64,000 bases of DNA, from positions 120,690 through 184,689 of the forward strand of contig NZ_VUJV01000007.1 of NCBI RefSeq assembly GCF_008373755.1, in the 5' to 3' direction. The notes below the pieces were generated by a model that saw only the letters and a list, made by a program, of their open reading frames with translations, had not been told where the DNA came from and ran no database searches. A program made the translations under genes and the position numbers. How positions within the stretch are numbered: position 1 is the stretch's first letter; each line of letters opens with the position of its first letter. The stretch is from Nocardioides humilatus (GTDB lineage Bacteria > Actinomycetota > Actinomycetes > Propionibacteriales > Nocardioidaceae). This document shows, piece by piece, positions 51,562 to 60,049 of this stretch.

Positions 51562-51578
51562 TCGTCGGATTCCGACGA
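51562..51578. promoter_or_regulatory. Palindrome upstream of a small membrane ORF
   Basis: TCGTCGGA-T-TCCGACGA, perfect 8-base arms, ending 17 bases before the ATG at 51596 and just before the AGGAAGGGGG ribosome site. Operator or leader hairpin. Confidence 0.4.
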
Positions 51579-51595
51579 GAAGGAAGGGGGCAGCC

Positions 51596-51796
51596 ATGAG
51601 CCACCACGTCCACAAAGACCTGCCGGTCATCCTCATCGGCAGCTTCGCTTTCGGATACGTCGCGGGCCGGTCGTTCGCCGTCGCATACCTGGCGGGGGAG
51701 GCCGCGAGGAAGCGCGTCGAACAGGCCGCAGACAGCGCTGCTGACCTGGTGGCCCGCCGGATCAACTGGAGCGAACCGGTCAAGCACGCGGCCTGA
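51596..51796 (+). CDS. Small membrane protein, unknown function
   Basis: 66 residues from ATG 51596, preceded by a strong AGGAAGGGGG. A start HHVHKDLPV, one hydrophobic helix (ILIGSFAFGYVAGRSFAVAYLA), then an amphipathic helix and WSEPV. Coding potential rests on the ribosome site and the helix pattern; no family recognised. Confidence 0.5.
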   Translation: MSHHVHKDLPVILIGSFAFGYVAGRSFAVAYLAGEAARKRVEQAADSAADLVARRINWSEPVKHAA

Positions 51797-51805
51797 GTCC
51801 AGGCG

Positions 51806-52510
51806 TCAGCTGACGTACTCGGCGACCACCCGGACGTGCGAGGTCTTCATCAGGTCCTCGCCCACCGGGACCGACCGCTCGCGAAGCCTCGTCGTGAAGT
51901 TGAGGCTGACGGAGTACTGGACGCCTCTGCGCAGCCGGAACGTGACGTCACCGTGCCGGGCGTCGGGGCGGACCCGTTCGTAGACGCGATCACCGTTGCT
52001 CGCGACCCGGAGCCACTCGAGCGTTCCTCCTGCCGATCGGTCCCACTCGAGGTGCACCCGCCCGCCGCGGTCGGACACGAAGTTGACGCTGGCGAGAGAC
52101 ACCGAGAACATCCGCATCCCGCAGTCGGACCGCTTGTCGTTGGCCAGCCGGACGAAGTGCTCCGCGTTGTAGGCCAGGCGCTCGAAGCTCTCCCCGTCGA
52201 ACGCAGCAATGCCCGAGGCCGTGGACTCGTAGCGTCCGTGCGCGCTGATCTCGCCGCTGCCGTCGGTCGCGTTGAACCTGGCCTCGCCACGGGCCGTACG
52301 TCGGCCGCTCGTCGACGTCAGGGTCTTCGACTCACCATCGTTGTGCGGGTTCTGGGCGAAGCCGCACGTGGCACTCGGTCCACCGTAGGCATAGCCCCCG
52401 ATGGAGACCTCCCCGTCGATGACGGGCTCGGCTGCGGCCGGGGAGGCCGGCACCACCAGTGCGCAGGCGGCGGCAATGGCGATCGCGACCGCAGTCTGTC
52501 CTCGGAGCAT
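51806..52510 (-). CDS. Secreted protein of unknown function
   Basis: 234 residues from the ATG at 52510, with AAAGGTAAAG upstream on the minus strand; the frame continues to 52792 inside the divergent gene's coding region. Signal peptide (AVAIAIAAACALVVPASPAAA), then a beta-rich mature domain with repeated Gly/Ser/Thr and one cysteine pair (ATCGFAQ, SDCGMRM). No recognised family. Confidence 0.65.
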   Translation of the reverse strand: MLRGQTAVAIAIAAACALVVPASPAAAEPVIDGEVSIGGYAYGGPSATCGFAQNPHNDGESKTLTSTSGRRTARGEARFNATDGSGEISAHGRYESTASGIAAFDGESFERLAYNAEHFVRLANDKRSDCGMRMFSVSLASVNFVSDRGGRVHLEWDRSAGGTLEWLRVASNGDRVYERVRPDARHGDVTFRLRRGVQYSVSLNFTTRLRERSVPVGEDLMKTSHVRVVAEYVS

Positions 52511-52581
52511 CTCTTTACCTTTCGGTCGCAGATCCGGATCGTACGTCCGCGCTGGCGTTCGTGGGCTGAGATGATCAAGTC

Positions 52582-53406
52582 GTGCCCTGGTCGACGACGT
52601 CCGACATCGCCGAGTTCGTCGCCGCGGCCAGCGACTTCCTCTCGACCCGGCCCGTCGAGCACACGCCTCTGCTGACCGAGGCGGACTACCTGTCCCGCCG
52701 GCCCCAGCCGGAGGCCGACCAGTCCTACGGCTGGTGGACCGACGGCAGCGGTGCCGTCGATGGAGCCTTCCTGCGCGCCCCACGCCACCCACCGATCCTG
52801 ACGCCGATGCCGGCTGCAGCGGCGGCGGGACTGGTCGACGTACTCGATGCCCGGCAGGGCGTCGGCTGCGACGTCACCAGCGTTGATGACGTCCTGGAGG
52901 CGTGGGAGCGCCAGGGCATCCACCTCGCGCCCCGGCACCGCCTGGTCATCCATCGCCTCGACGCGCTGCGCCCGCAGCCGTTGCCGCCGGGGGAGCCACG
53001 CACCGCACAGCCGAGCGACAAGGCACTGCTCGACGGATGGTTCGACGACCTGATGGCCGCCAGCCCCGGTGACACGAGCGACCGCGAGTACGTCGTCGAC
53101 GACCCGCTCGCCGACGGTCGCATCGTGCTGTGGGAGGTCGACGGCGAGCCTCGAGCGATGGCGGGTTGGACCCGGGTGCTGCACGGGATGACGAGGGTGA
53201 GCGCGGTCTACGCGCCGAGTGGTGATCCCCGGATCGAGACCGCCGTCCTGGCGGCCGCGAGCGAGCAGGCCGCAAGCACCGCGACCGACGTACTGGTCCT
53301 CGCCGGCCTGGCCGACCGTGACGGGATCGCGCGGCTGGCGGCTCTCGGCTACCGAGCCGTCCGCGAGCGCGTCGTGCTCGCGCCGGACCCTGACGTGTCG
53401 AGCTAG
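52582..53406 (+). CDS. GNAT-like acetyltransferase family protein
   Basis: 274 residues, GTG start. The N-terminal 140 residues form a degenerate domain; residues about 150-260 look like a GNAT fold (GRIVLWEVDGEPRAMAGWTRV, then SAVYAPSGDPRIETAVLAAA where the acetyl-CoA-binding Q/RxxGxG/A loop is degenerate, and LGYRAVRERVVL at the end). Target unknown. Divergent from the secreted-protein gene. Confidence 0.55.
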   Translation: MPWSTTSDIAEFVAAASDFLSTRPVEHTPLLTEADYLSRRPQPEADQSYGWWTDGSGAVDGAFLRAPRHPPILTPMPAAAAAGLVDVLDARQGVGCDVTSVDDVLEAWERQGIHLAPRHRLVIHRLDALRPQPLPPGEPRTAQPSDKALLDGWFDDLMAASPGDTSDREYVVDDPLADGRIVLWEVDGEPRAMAGWTRVLHGMTRVSAVYAPSGDPRIETAVLAAASEQAASTATDVLVLAGLADRDGIARLAALGYRAVRERVVLAPDPDVSS

Positions 53407-53410
53407 GGCT

Positions 53411-53767
53411 TCAGCGCAGGACGACCCACCACACGCCGAGGGCGGTGGGGATCAGGGCGGTGAGGATCCACCAGGTGGCGAGCGGCTTCTTGTTGATCGC
53501 GCGCACCGACGCGATGCCCATCACGAAGAACAGGGCGCCGAGGATGATCAGGCCGAGCTGCGCGTCGAGCCGGTCGTCGTCGACGAGGTCGGCGGCGAGG
53601 ATGAGTCCGACGGTCAGGTGGATGAGCGTCGTCATGATCAGCACGGAGATGACCCGCCGCTGCACGCGGTGCAGGCGCTCGAGGTCTTGCGGGTCGGCGA
53701 CCTTGCGCGGCGCGTTGGGGTCCATCAGGTGCCGGCGACGGGGCGCGGACGACGACTGCTGGCTCAC
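53411..53767 (-). CDS. Small hypothetical membrane protein
   Basis: 118 residues: a basic cytosolic start (SSSAPRRRHLMDPNAPRKV), a helix with LERLHRVQRR, then three hydrophobic helices (VLIMTTLIHLTVGLILAADL, LGLIILGALFFVMGIASVRAI, WWILTALIPTALGVWWVV). Unknown family. Convergent with the GNAT-like gene, 4 bases apart. Confidence 0.65.
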   Translation of the reverse strand: MSQQSSSAPRRRHLMDPNAPRKVADPQDLERLHRVQRRVISVLIMTTLIHLTVGLILAADLVDDDRLDAQLGLIILGALFFVMGIASVRAINKKPLATWWILTALIPTALGVWWVVLR

Positions 53768-53823
53768 TGCTCCAGGGTAGGGCGGCAGTAATCCAGTGGC
53801 GCATTCGGCGCTGCCGGGATTCC

Positions 53824-54819
53824 ATGATCGTCATGCAGATCACACGATTCGGTCCCGACGACGTGGCCGAGCTCAAGGAGTGGCGCGAGCTGACCAACGC
53901 GGTCCAGCGCGAGGACTCACCGTGGGAGCCCGACGTCAGCCTGCTCAGGGTCGAGGCACGCTTCCGCGTCGGCTGGGACGGCGAGCCCTCGGTGCCGTTC
54001 CTCGCGACGGTCGACGGTGAGACGGTCGGCGGCGGTGCGCTCGCGATCAGCGAGCTCGACAACCTCCACCTCGCCTGGCTCGGCGTGATCGTGCATCCCG
54101 ACCACCGTCGCCGTGGCTACGGCACGCAGATCCTGACTCACCTCGAGGAGGAGGCGCGCAAGGCCGGCCGCACCAGTGTCGGCGCCGGGGGCTGGGAGTC
54201 CGACGCCGTGCGTGCGTTCGCGGCCCAGCACGGCTTCGAGGAGAAGAGCCGCGCGATCAACCGCCGGCAGTACCTCGCCGACGTCGACCGCACCGAGCTC
54301 CAGAAGCAGTACGACGAAGCGCTCGCCGCTGCTCCCGACTACGTCCTCGAGCGCCGGCCCCTGCCCACGCCTGACAACGAGCTCGCCGAGTTCGCTGAGA
54401 TGGCCTCGGCCATCAACGACGCTCCTCACGACGACCTCGACATCGAGGACGAGGTGTTCAGTGCTGAGCGGATGAAGGCCTACGAGGACGCGTGCGCCTT
54501 CCGCAAGGAGCGGGCCTATCGCGTCGTCGCACGGCACCTGCCGTCGGGACAGCTCGCCGGGCAGACGGTCGTCGTCGTCGACTCGGAACGCCCGGAGGTC
54601 GGCGACCAGCACGACACCTCAGTGGTGTCGTCGCACCGCGGTCACCGGCTCGGCCTGCTGCTGAAGGCTGAGATGGTCCGGTGGATCGACGAGGTCGAGC
54701 CGCAGGTCGAGACCATCGACACCTTCAACGCCGAGTCCAACGACCACATGATCGGCGTCAACGAGCTGCTCGGCTATCGCATCATGGGCCGGGAGCTCGC
54801 CTACCAGAAGTCGCTGTAG
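53824..54819 (+). CDS. GNAT N-acetyltransferase with two tandem GNAT domains
   Basis: 331 residues from ATG 53824 (ATG 53833 also possible). First domain: LAWLGVIVHPDHRRRGYGTQIL contains the acetyl-CoA P-loop RRRGYG. Second domain (from about 190): DTSVVSSHRGHRLGLLLKAEMV contains HRGHRLG. The two-domain layout is that of actinobacterial aminoglycoside-2'-N-acetyltransferase/mycothiol-synthase relatives. Substrate unknown. Convergent with ipdC, 3 bases apart. Confidence 0.82.
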   Translation: MIVMQITRFGPDDVAELKEWRELTNAVQREDSPWEPDVSLLRVEARFRVGWDGEPSVPFLATVDGETVGGGALAISELDNLHLAWLGVIVHPDHRRRGYGTQILTHLEEEARKAGRTSVGAGGWESDAVRAFAAQHGFEEKSRAINRRQYLADVDRTELQKQYDEALAAAPDYVLERRPLPTPDNELAEFAEMASAINDAPHDDLDIEDEVFSAERMKAYEDACAFRKERAYRVVARHLPSGQLAGQTVVVVDSERPEVGDQHDTSVVSSHRGHRLGLLLKAEMVRWIDEVEPQVETIDTFNAESNDHMIGVNELLGYRIMGRELAYQKSL

Positions 54820-54822
54820 CGA

Positions 54823-55890
54823 TCAGACGAGGTAGGTCGCGGTCCGCTTGAGCTCGGCCGCGGCCTGCGTGACCACCCGGTCGATGAGCTCCTCGCAGGT
54901 GGGCAGGTCGTCGATGACGCCGACGACCTGTCCCGAGGCGAGTACGCCAGCAGTCGGATCGCCCTCGACCAGGCCCGCCTTGAGCATCATCGGGGTGTTG
55001 GCCGCGAGGACGAGCTGGGTCCAGGTGCGGTCCTGGCCGTGCTTCATGGCCTGGCCGTCCTTGATCAGCTCACGCCACGACATCCCGCTCATCTTCTTGA
55101 AGGCGAGGGTGCGTCGGGTGGTGGGCCCCAGTCGCCGTACGAGGCTCGACTCCTCGACGGAGTCGACCAGGTCGGTCTTGAGCATCCGATGCGGCATGCC
55201 GTCGACCTTGGCGGTGACGACGGTGCCGTTGAGGTCGGCGTCGAGGTAGCGCTGCTTGACGGCGTCGGGGACGCGGCTGTCCTGCGTGAGCAGGAAGCGG
55301 GTGCCCATGCCGACCCCGGCGGCGCCGTACGAGAGCGCAGCGGCGAGACCGCGGCCGTCGAAGAAGCCGCCGGCGGCGATCACCGGGATGTCGACGGCGT
55401 CGAGCACCGTCGGGAGCAGCAGCGTGGTCGGCACGTTGCCGGTGTGGCCGCCGCCCTCGCCGCCCTGGATCATCACCGCGTCGGCGCCCCAGGAGGCGAC
55501 CTTCTTGGCGTGCTTGGGGGCGCCGATGCTCGGGATCACGACGATGTCGTGCTCCTTGAGCTTGGCGATCAGCTCCGGCTTCGGCGCGAGCGCGAAGGAC
55601 GCGACCTTCACGCCGTGGTCGATGAGCAGCTGGCAACGGTCGCCCGCATCGCCGGCGTCGGCCCGCAGGTTGACGCCGAACGGCTTGTCGGTGCGGCCCT
55701 TGACCTCGACGATCGCCTTCTCGAGCTCCGCGAGGGTCATCGTCGCGGAGGCGAGGATGCCGAGGCCGCCTGCGTTGGCGGTGCCGGAGACCAGGCGCGG
55801 GCCGGCGACCCAGCCCATGCCGGTCTGGACGACGGGGTGCTGGATCCCGGCGAGCTCGGTCAGCGGGGTTGTGAGCAGCTGCTCGATCAC
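54823..55890 (-). CDS. ipdC: FMN-dependent oxidoreductase IpdC (nitronate monooxygenase family)
   Basis: 355 residues. FMN TIM barrel: HPVVQTGMGWVAGPRL start, VIPSIGAPKHAKKVASWGADAVMI, QGGEGGGHTGNVPT and IPVIAAGGFFDGRGLAAALSYGAAGVGMGTRF. Counterpart of Rv3553, required for HIP breakdown; proposed to carry out a flavin-dependent step on the indane-CoA intermediate before EchA20. Overlaps ipdB by 4 bases; last gene of echA20-ipdA-ipdB-ipdC. Confidence 0.88.
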   Translation of the reverse strand: MIEQLLTTPLTELAGIQHPVVQTGMGWVAGPRLVSGTANAGGLGILASATMTLAELEKAIVEVKGRTDKPFGVNLRADAGDAGDRCQLLIDHGVKVASFALAPKPELIAKLKEHDIVVIPSIGAPKHAKKVASWGADAVMIQGGEGGGHTGNVPTTLLLPTVLDAVDIPVIAAGGFFDGRGLAAALSYGAAGVGMGTRFLLTQDSRVPDAVKQRYLDADLNGTVVTAKVDGMPHRMLKTDLVDSVEESSLVRRLGPTTRRTLAFKKMSGMSWRELIKDGQAMKHGQDRTWTQLVLAANTPMMLKAGLVEGDPTAGVLASGQVVGVIDDLPTCEELIDRVVTQAAAELKRTATYLV

Positions 55891-56657
55891 TTGGAAACCT
55901 CCACCGGCGGAACCTCGCGGTCGCGCAGGTTCTTCGGGTCGAGCACGTTGCGGATGATCATCAGCTCCGACTCGGTGGGCTCGCGGGTGACCGGGACGTC
56001 GGCCGGGATGTCCAGCGCGAAGCCGGTGGCTGCGACGACCTCGTCGACCGACACCCCGGGGTGGAGCGACAGGAGCCGCACGGTGTCGCCGTCGCCCAAG
56101 ACGTCGAAGACGCCGAGGTTGGAGACGATCCGGTGGATGTCGTTGTACTTCGACGCACCCGGTCCGGCCGCCTTGGCGCGCGCCGGTCCGACGCCGGAGA
56201 CGATGTCGACCTGCTCGACGAAGACCTTCGTGGAGTGGCGCGGCACCCAGTAGGAGGTCCGGTTGTTGACCGTGTTGCCCGGCGCTCCGCGCGAGCCGAG
56301 GAGCTGACGCGTGGGCTGGGCGAAGTCGCCGATCGCGGAGATGTTCTGGTTGCCGTGCTTGTCCACCTGGGTCGCGCCCATCATCACGTGGCGCTTGCCG
56401 TAGGCGACCACGTCGAAGACGCGGCGGAACGGGATCCAGCCCTCGACCACGTCGGCCTTCGCGAAGAGCGGCGGCACTCCTCCGAGGAAGAGCGACTCGC
56501 CGTCGGAGATGACCAGGTCGGGGTTCGATGTCAGCTTCGCGAGCCGGACACCCAGCATGGGGAGCATCCCCATCGGGCTCGCGAAGATCTCGCCGTCGTC
56601 CTTGAACGCGTCGGCGATGGCGGCGGCGCAGACCTCTGCGCGGGAGAACTCACTCAT
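55887..56657 (-). CDS. ipdB: Ring C hydrolase beta subunit IpdB (CoA-transferase family)
   Basis: 256 residues from ATG 56657; a longer open frame upstream lies inside ipdA. CoA-transferase beta fold: AEVCAAAIADAFKDDGEIFASPMGMLPMLG, VMMGATQVDKHGNQNISAIGD, and ATGFALDIPADVPVTREPTE. With IpdA it hydrolyses ring C of COCHEA-CoA instead of moving CoA. Overlaps ipdA and ipdC by 4 bases each. Counterpart Rv3552. Confidence 0.9.
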   Translation of the reverse strand: MSEFSRAEVCAAAIADAFKDDGEIFASPMGMLPMLGVRLAKLTSNPDLVISDGESLFLGGVPPLFAKADVVEGWIPFRRVFDVVAYGKRHVMMGATQVDKHGNQNISAIGDFAQPTRQLLGSRGAPGNTVNNRTSYWVPRHSTKVFVEQVDIVSGVGPARAKAAGPGASKYNDIHRIVSNLGVFDVLGDGDTVRLLSLHPGVSVDEVVAATGFALDIPADVPVTREPTESELMIIRNVLDPKNLRDREVPPVEVSK

Positions 56658-57544
56658 GCCTGCTCCTCCTGGAACGCAGCGACGGCGGCTTGGTAGGCGG
56701 CTTCGTCGCCGCTGAGGAAGCGCTCCTCGAACGCGGCCCAATCCTCGTCGGACCCACCAGCCGCGGTGGCGTAGGCCTTCTGGAACTTCTCGTCGCGCTC
56801 GTAGTCGGGCGTGCACGTCGTGAAGTGCGCGCCGTTGGGCGTCTCGACGACGCCCGTCACGCTCATCCGGCTGATGAGGAGCCGCTGGACAGCGGTGTCG
56901 ACGGTCAGGCCCGCGGTGTCGACGATCTGCTCGCAGGTCACGAACGCCTTGTCCGCCGCCTGCACGAAGAGGTCGTCGAAATAGGGGTCCGGACCGAGAT
57001 AGGTGGCGTTGCCGTGCGCGTCGGCGCGGTTCATGTGCACCAGGGCGACGTCGAGCTTGAGCGCAGGTACGGCGGTCAGCTCCTCGTAGTCACCGTTCTC
57101 ATCGGTGTACGGCGAGGTGACGGTCTTGATGCCGGGGTTGTTGACGAGTACGTCGGACCCGAGGCCTGCGCGCATCGGCAGGAAGGGGAGTCGCTGCGCC
57201 GCGGCGTACAGGCCGGTCTGGAACATGCCCTCGTCGAGCTCGACGACCTCGGGGATCGACTTCTCCTGGCGAGCCTTCTGGAAGTTCGGCTCGAGCGGGA
57301 TGGAGTCGAGTGACACGAAGGCGTAGACGAGCTTCTTGACCTTGCCTGCGCGGGCGAGCAGGCCGACGTCGGCGCCGCCCCAGCTCACGATGGTCAGGTC
57401 CTGGAGGTCCGAGCGCAGGATCGCGCGGACCAACGCCATCGGCTTGCGCCGTGGACCCCAGCCGCCGATGCCGATGGTCATGCCGTCGGAGAGCTGGGCG
57501 ACGACCTCGTCGATCGTCATGATCTTGGTGCGGGGCTTGCTCAC
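56654..57544 (-). CDS. ipdA: Ring C hydrolase alpha subunit IpdA (CoA-transferase family)
   Basis: 296 residues. Opening KIMTIDEVVAQLSDGMTIGIGGWGPRRKPM is the CoA-transferase alpha signature; VELDEGMFQTG holds Glu 105 by my count, the residue reported as needed for hydrolysis in the mycobacterial enzyme. VNNPGIKTVTSPYT and HMNRADAHGNATYLG follow. Acts with IpdB to open the last steroid ring. Overlaps echA20 by 4 bases. Counterpart Rv3551. Confidence 0.9.
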   Translation of the reverse strand: MSKPRTKIMTIDEVVAQLSDGMTIGIGGWGPRRKPMALVRAILRSDLQDLTIVSWGGADVGLLARAGKVKKLVYAFVSLDSIPLEPNFQKARQEKSIPEVVELDEGMFQTGLYAAAQRLPFLPMRAGLGSDVLVNNPGIKTVTSPYTDENGDYEELTAVPALKLDVALVHMNRADAHGNATYLGPDPYFDDLFVQAADKAFVTCEQIVDTAGLTVDTAVQRLLISRMSVTGVVETPNGAHFTTCTPDYERDEKFQKAYATAAGGSDEDWAAFEERFLSGDEAAYQAAVAAFQEEQA

Positions 57545-58296
57545 TTCTTGCTCTTCTCCGTTCCCGCGAAGTCATCGCGGAGCTCGTCGGACACGCCCAT
57601 GAGGTTGAGCTCGAAGGTGAATCCCTGCTCGAACCGATAGCTCTTGTTGACGTCCACGGGCTCGATCCCGTTGAGCGCCTCCTTGGCCGCGCGGATCACC
57701 CGGGTGTCCTTGTCGGCGATGTTGGCTGCGACCTCGAGGGCGACGTCGAGCAGCTGCTCGCGCGGGGCGAGTCGGTAGACCGAGCCGAAGCGGTGCAGCT
57801 CGGTCGCCGGGATGGTTGCGGCGGTGAAGTAGAGCGCGCGCATCATCTGCTGGGGGACCAGCCGGGCCATGTGGGTGGCGGCACCGAGCGCGCCCTGCTT
57901 GACCTCGGGCACACCGAAGTAGGCGTCGTCGCTGGCGACCACGATGTCGGCGTTGCCGACCAGGCCGACGCCGCCGCCGACGCAGAAGCCGTTGACCGCG
58001 GCGATCACGGGGACCGCGCACTCGTAGACGGCCTTGAAGGCGGCGTAGCAGCCCTTGTTGGCACCGATGAGCGCGTCGAACCCGGTGGTGTGCTGCATCT
58101 CCTTGATGTCGACGCCGGCGTTGTAGCCCTTGCCCTCCGCCCGAAGGATCACGACCTTCGTGTCGAGGTCGGCGCTCGCCTCGTCGAGGGCGGCGGCCAC
58201 GTCGAACCAGCCCTGGACCGTGAGCGCGTTGACCGGGGGAGCGTTCATGGTGATGACGCGGATCCCGTCATCGCGCAGCTCACTGGTGACTGTCAT
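57541..58296 (-). CDS. echA20: Ring D hydrolase EchA20 (crotonase family)
   Basis: 251 residues from ATG 58296 (an in-frame upstream start at 58317 would lie inside the palindrome). Crotonase motifs: GYNAGVDIKEMQ and AAVNGFCVGGGVGLVGNADI (oxyanion hole glycines), GVPEVKQGALGAATHMARLV. In M. tuberculosis EchA20 hydrolyses ring D of the bicyclic enoyl-CoA HIEC-CoA. First gene of the leftward operon. Counterpart Rv3550. Confidence 0.9.
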   Translation of the reverse strand: MTVTSELRDDGIRVITMNAPPVNALTVQGWFDVAAALDEASADLDTKVVILRAEGKGYNAGVDIKEMQHTTGFDALIGANKGCYAAFKAVYECAVPVIAAVNGFCVGGGVGLVGNADIVVASDDAYFGVPEVKQGALGAATHMARLVPQQMMRALYFTAATIPATELHRFGSVYRLAPREQLLDVALEVAANIADKDTRVIRAAKEALNGIEPVDVNKSYRFEQGFTFELNLMGVSDELRDDFAGTEKSKK

Positions 58297-58302
58297 GGAA
58301 TG

Positions 58303-58332
58303 CACCCTACCAAGCATTTGCTTGGTAGGGTG
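58303..58332. promoter_or_regulatory. KstR2-like palindromic operator, echA20/SDR
   Basis: CACCCTACCAAGCA-TT-TGCTTGGTAGGGTG: perfect 14-base arms around TT, filling most of the 41 bases between divergent starts. The inner 20 bases (58308-58327) are identical to 47218-47237 at fadD3/fadE30. Half-sites ACCAAG/CTTGGT fit KstR2 halves with a 6-base spacer. Confidence 0.78.
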
Positions 58333-58337
58333 ACGGC

Positions 58338-59114
58338 ATGGCGTTGAACATCGACCTGACCGGCCGGGTCGCCCTCGTGACCGGCGGGGCGCGGGGCATC
58401 GGGCGCGGCATCTCCGAGGTGCTCCTCGAAGCGGGCGCGACGGTGGTCACGTGCGGGCGATCGGAGGCCGAGCCGCCGGCGGGTGCGACCCACCTGCTCT
58501 GCGACGTGCGGGACGCCGACTCGGTCGACGCTCTGGTCGCTGCGATCGTCGCCGACCACGGCCGCCTCGACCTGGTCGTCAACAACGCCGGGGGAGCGCC
58601 GTACGCCCTGGCAGCCGATGCCTCCCCGCGCTTCCACGACAAGATCATCGGCCTCAACCTGACCTCGAGCCTGCTCGTGAGCCAGGCGGCCAACCGCGTC
58701 ATGCAGACCCAGGAGAGCGGCGGCTCGATCGTCAACATCTCCTCGGTGTCGGCCAACCGGCCCTCGCCCGGCACAGCGGCGTACGGCGCCGCGAAGGCCG
58801 GTCTCGATGCGCTGACCACGTCGCTGGCCCAGGAGTGGGGTCCGCGAGTGCGCGTCAACGCGATCGACGTGGGGCTGGTGCGCACGCCCGACTCCGCCGA
58901 CCACTACGGCGGCGACGCCACGGTGGCCGAGATCGAGCGCACGATCCCGCTCGGCCGGATGGCTGACACGCGGGAGATCGGCGGCGTCGCCGCATTCCTG
59001 GCGAGCGACCTCGCCTCCTATGTCTCCGGTGCGACCGTCGCCTGCCACGGCGGCGGCGAGCAGCCGGTGTTCCTCTACGTTTCGCAGAACCACCTCAAGG
59101 GAGAGACCAAGTGA
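58338..59114 (+). CDS. Short-chain dehydrogenase (Rv3549c-type) of the HIP pathway
   Basis: 258 residues. Classical SDR: VALVTGGARGIGRGISEVLL, LVVNNAGGAP, Ser in NISSVSANRPSPG, Y-x3-K in AAYGAAKAG. The first gene rightward from the second palindrome, as Rv3549c is from Rv3550. Expected to oxidise a hydroxyacyl-CoA or ring hydroxyl in the HIP route. Overlaps the next SDR by 4 bases. Confidence 0.87.
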   Translation: MALNIDLTGRVALVTGGARGIGRGISEVLLEAGATVVTCGRSEAEPPAGATHLLCDVRDADSVDALVAAIVADHGRLDLVVNNAGGAPYALAADASPRFHDKIIGLNLTSSLLVSQAANRVMQTQESGGSIVNISSVSANRPSPGTAAYGAAKAGLDALTTSLAQEWGPRVRVNAIDVGLVRTPDSADHYGGDATVAEIERTIPLGRMADTREIGGVAAFLASDLASYVSGATVACHGGGEQPVFLYVSQNHLKGETK

Positions 59115-59989
59115 GCAAGCTGTTGGAGGGTCGCGTCGCGATCGTGACCGGTGCCGGACGTGGGATCGGACGCGCGCACGCGCTGGAGCTCGCCCGCCAT
59201 GGCGCCAAGGTCGTCGTCAACGATTTCGGCGTCTCCAACAACGGCGAGAAGACCGACTCGCCGGCCCACGAGGTCGTCGCCGAGATCGAGGCGATGGGCG
59301 GCGAGGCCGTCGTCAACGGCGCCGACGTCGCCGACTTCGAGCAGGCTGCCGCGATGGTGCAGCAGGCGATCGACACCTTCGGCGGCCTCGACATCCTCGT
59401 CAACAACGCCGGCTTCGTGCGGGATCGGATGCTCGTCAACGCCACCGAGGACGAGTGGGACGCCGTCATCCGGGTGCACCTCAAGGGCCACTTCGCGCCG
59501 CTGCGCCACGCCGCGGCCTACTGGCGCGCGGAGTCCAAGGAGGGCCGGCAGCGGGTCGCACGGGTCATCAACACGACCTCCGGCGCCGGCCTGCAGGGCT
59601 CGATCGGCCAGGTCGCCTACTCCGCCGCCAAGGGCGGGATCGCGACCATGACCCTCGTCGCTGCGGCCGAGCTCGGCCGGGTCGGCGTGACCGTCAACGC
59701 GATCGCTCCCGTCGCCAAGACCAGGATGACCGAGGGCGCCTTCGACACCTCCGAGATGGCGCTGCCGGAGGACAACTCGCCGATCGTCGCGTGGCTGGCC
59801 TCCGAGGAAGCCGGCGACGTCACCGGTCGGGTCATCGAGATCGACGGCTCGCAGCTGACGCTCGAGACCGGCTGGGCCCACGGCCACGCCGCGACCGCCG
59901 AGGGTCGTTGGGCCGCCACCGAGGTCGGCAGCGCCCTTCGCAAGCTCATCGACGAGGCGCCGACGCCGGACCCGGTCTACGGCGCCTGA
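59111..59989 (+). CDS. Short-chain dehydrogenase (Rv3548c-type, 17beta-HSD4-like)
   Basis: 292 residues; GTG overlaps the previous stop. Long-type SDR close to the dehydrogenase half of peroxisomal multifunctional enzyme 2: VAIVTGAGRGIGRAHALELA, VVNDFGVSNNGEKTDSPAHEVV insertion, NNAGFVRDRMLVN, Ser in NTTSGAGLQGSIGQ, Y-x3-K in AYSAAKGGI. Such enzymes oxidise (3R)-hydroxyacyl-CoAs. Ends the HIP operon. Confidence 0.87.
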   Translation: MSKLLEGRVAIVTGAGRGIGRAHALELARHGAKVVVNDFGVSNNGEKTDSPAHEVVAEIEAMGGEAVVNGADVADFEQAAAMVQQAIDTFGGLDILVNNAGFVRDRMLVNATEDEWDAVIRVHLKGHFAPLRHAAAYWRAESKEGRQRVARVINTTSGAGLQGSIGQVAYSAAKGGIATMTLVAAAELGRVGVTVNAIAPVAKTRMTEGAFDTSEMALPEDNSPIVAWLASEEAGDVTGRVIEIDGSQLTLETGWAHGHAATAEGRWAATEVGSALRKLIDEAPTPDPVYGA

Positions 59990-59991
59990 GC

Positions 59992-60007
59992 GCTTAGGCG
60001 TCTAAGC
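59992..60007. terminator. Inverted repeat after the last HIP-pathway SDR
   Basis: GCTTAG-GCGT-CTAAGC followed by AAAACGG, 3 bases after the SDR stop and 43 before the cutinase GTG. May be a weak terminator, or an operator of the cutinase gene; AT content of the arms is unusual for a terminator stem in this genome. Confidence 0.4.
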
Positions 60008-60049
60008 AAAACGGCTCAGGAGGGCGGCGCCTGCGCCGATGAGGCCCCT

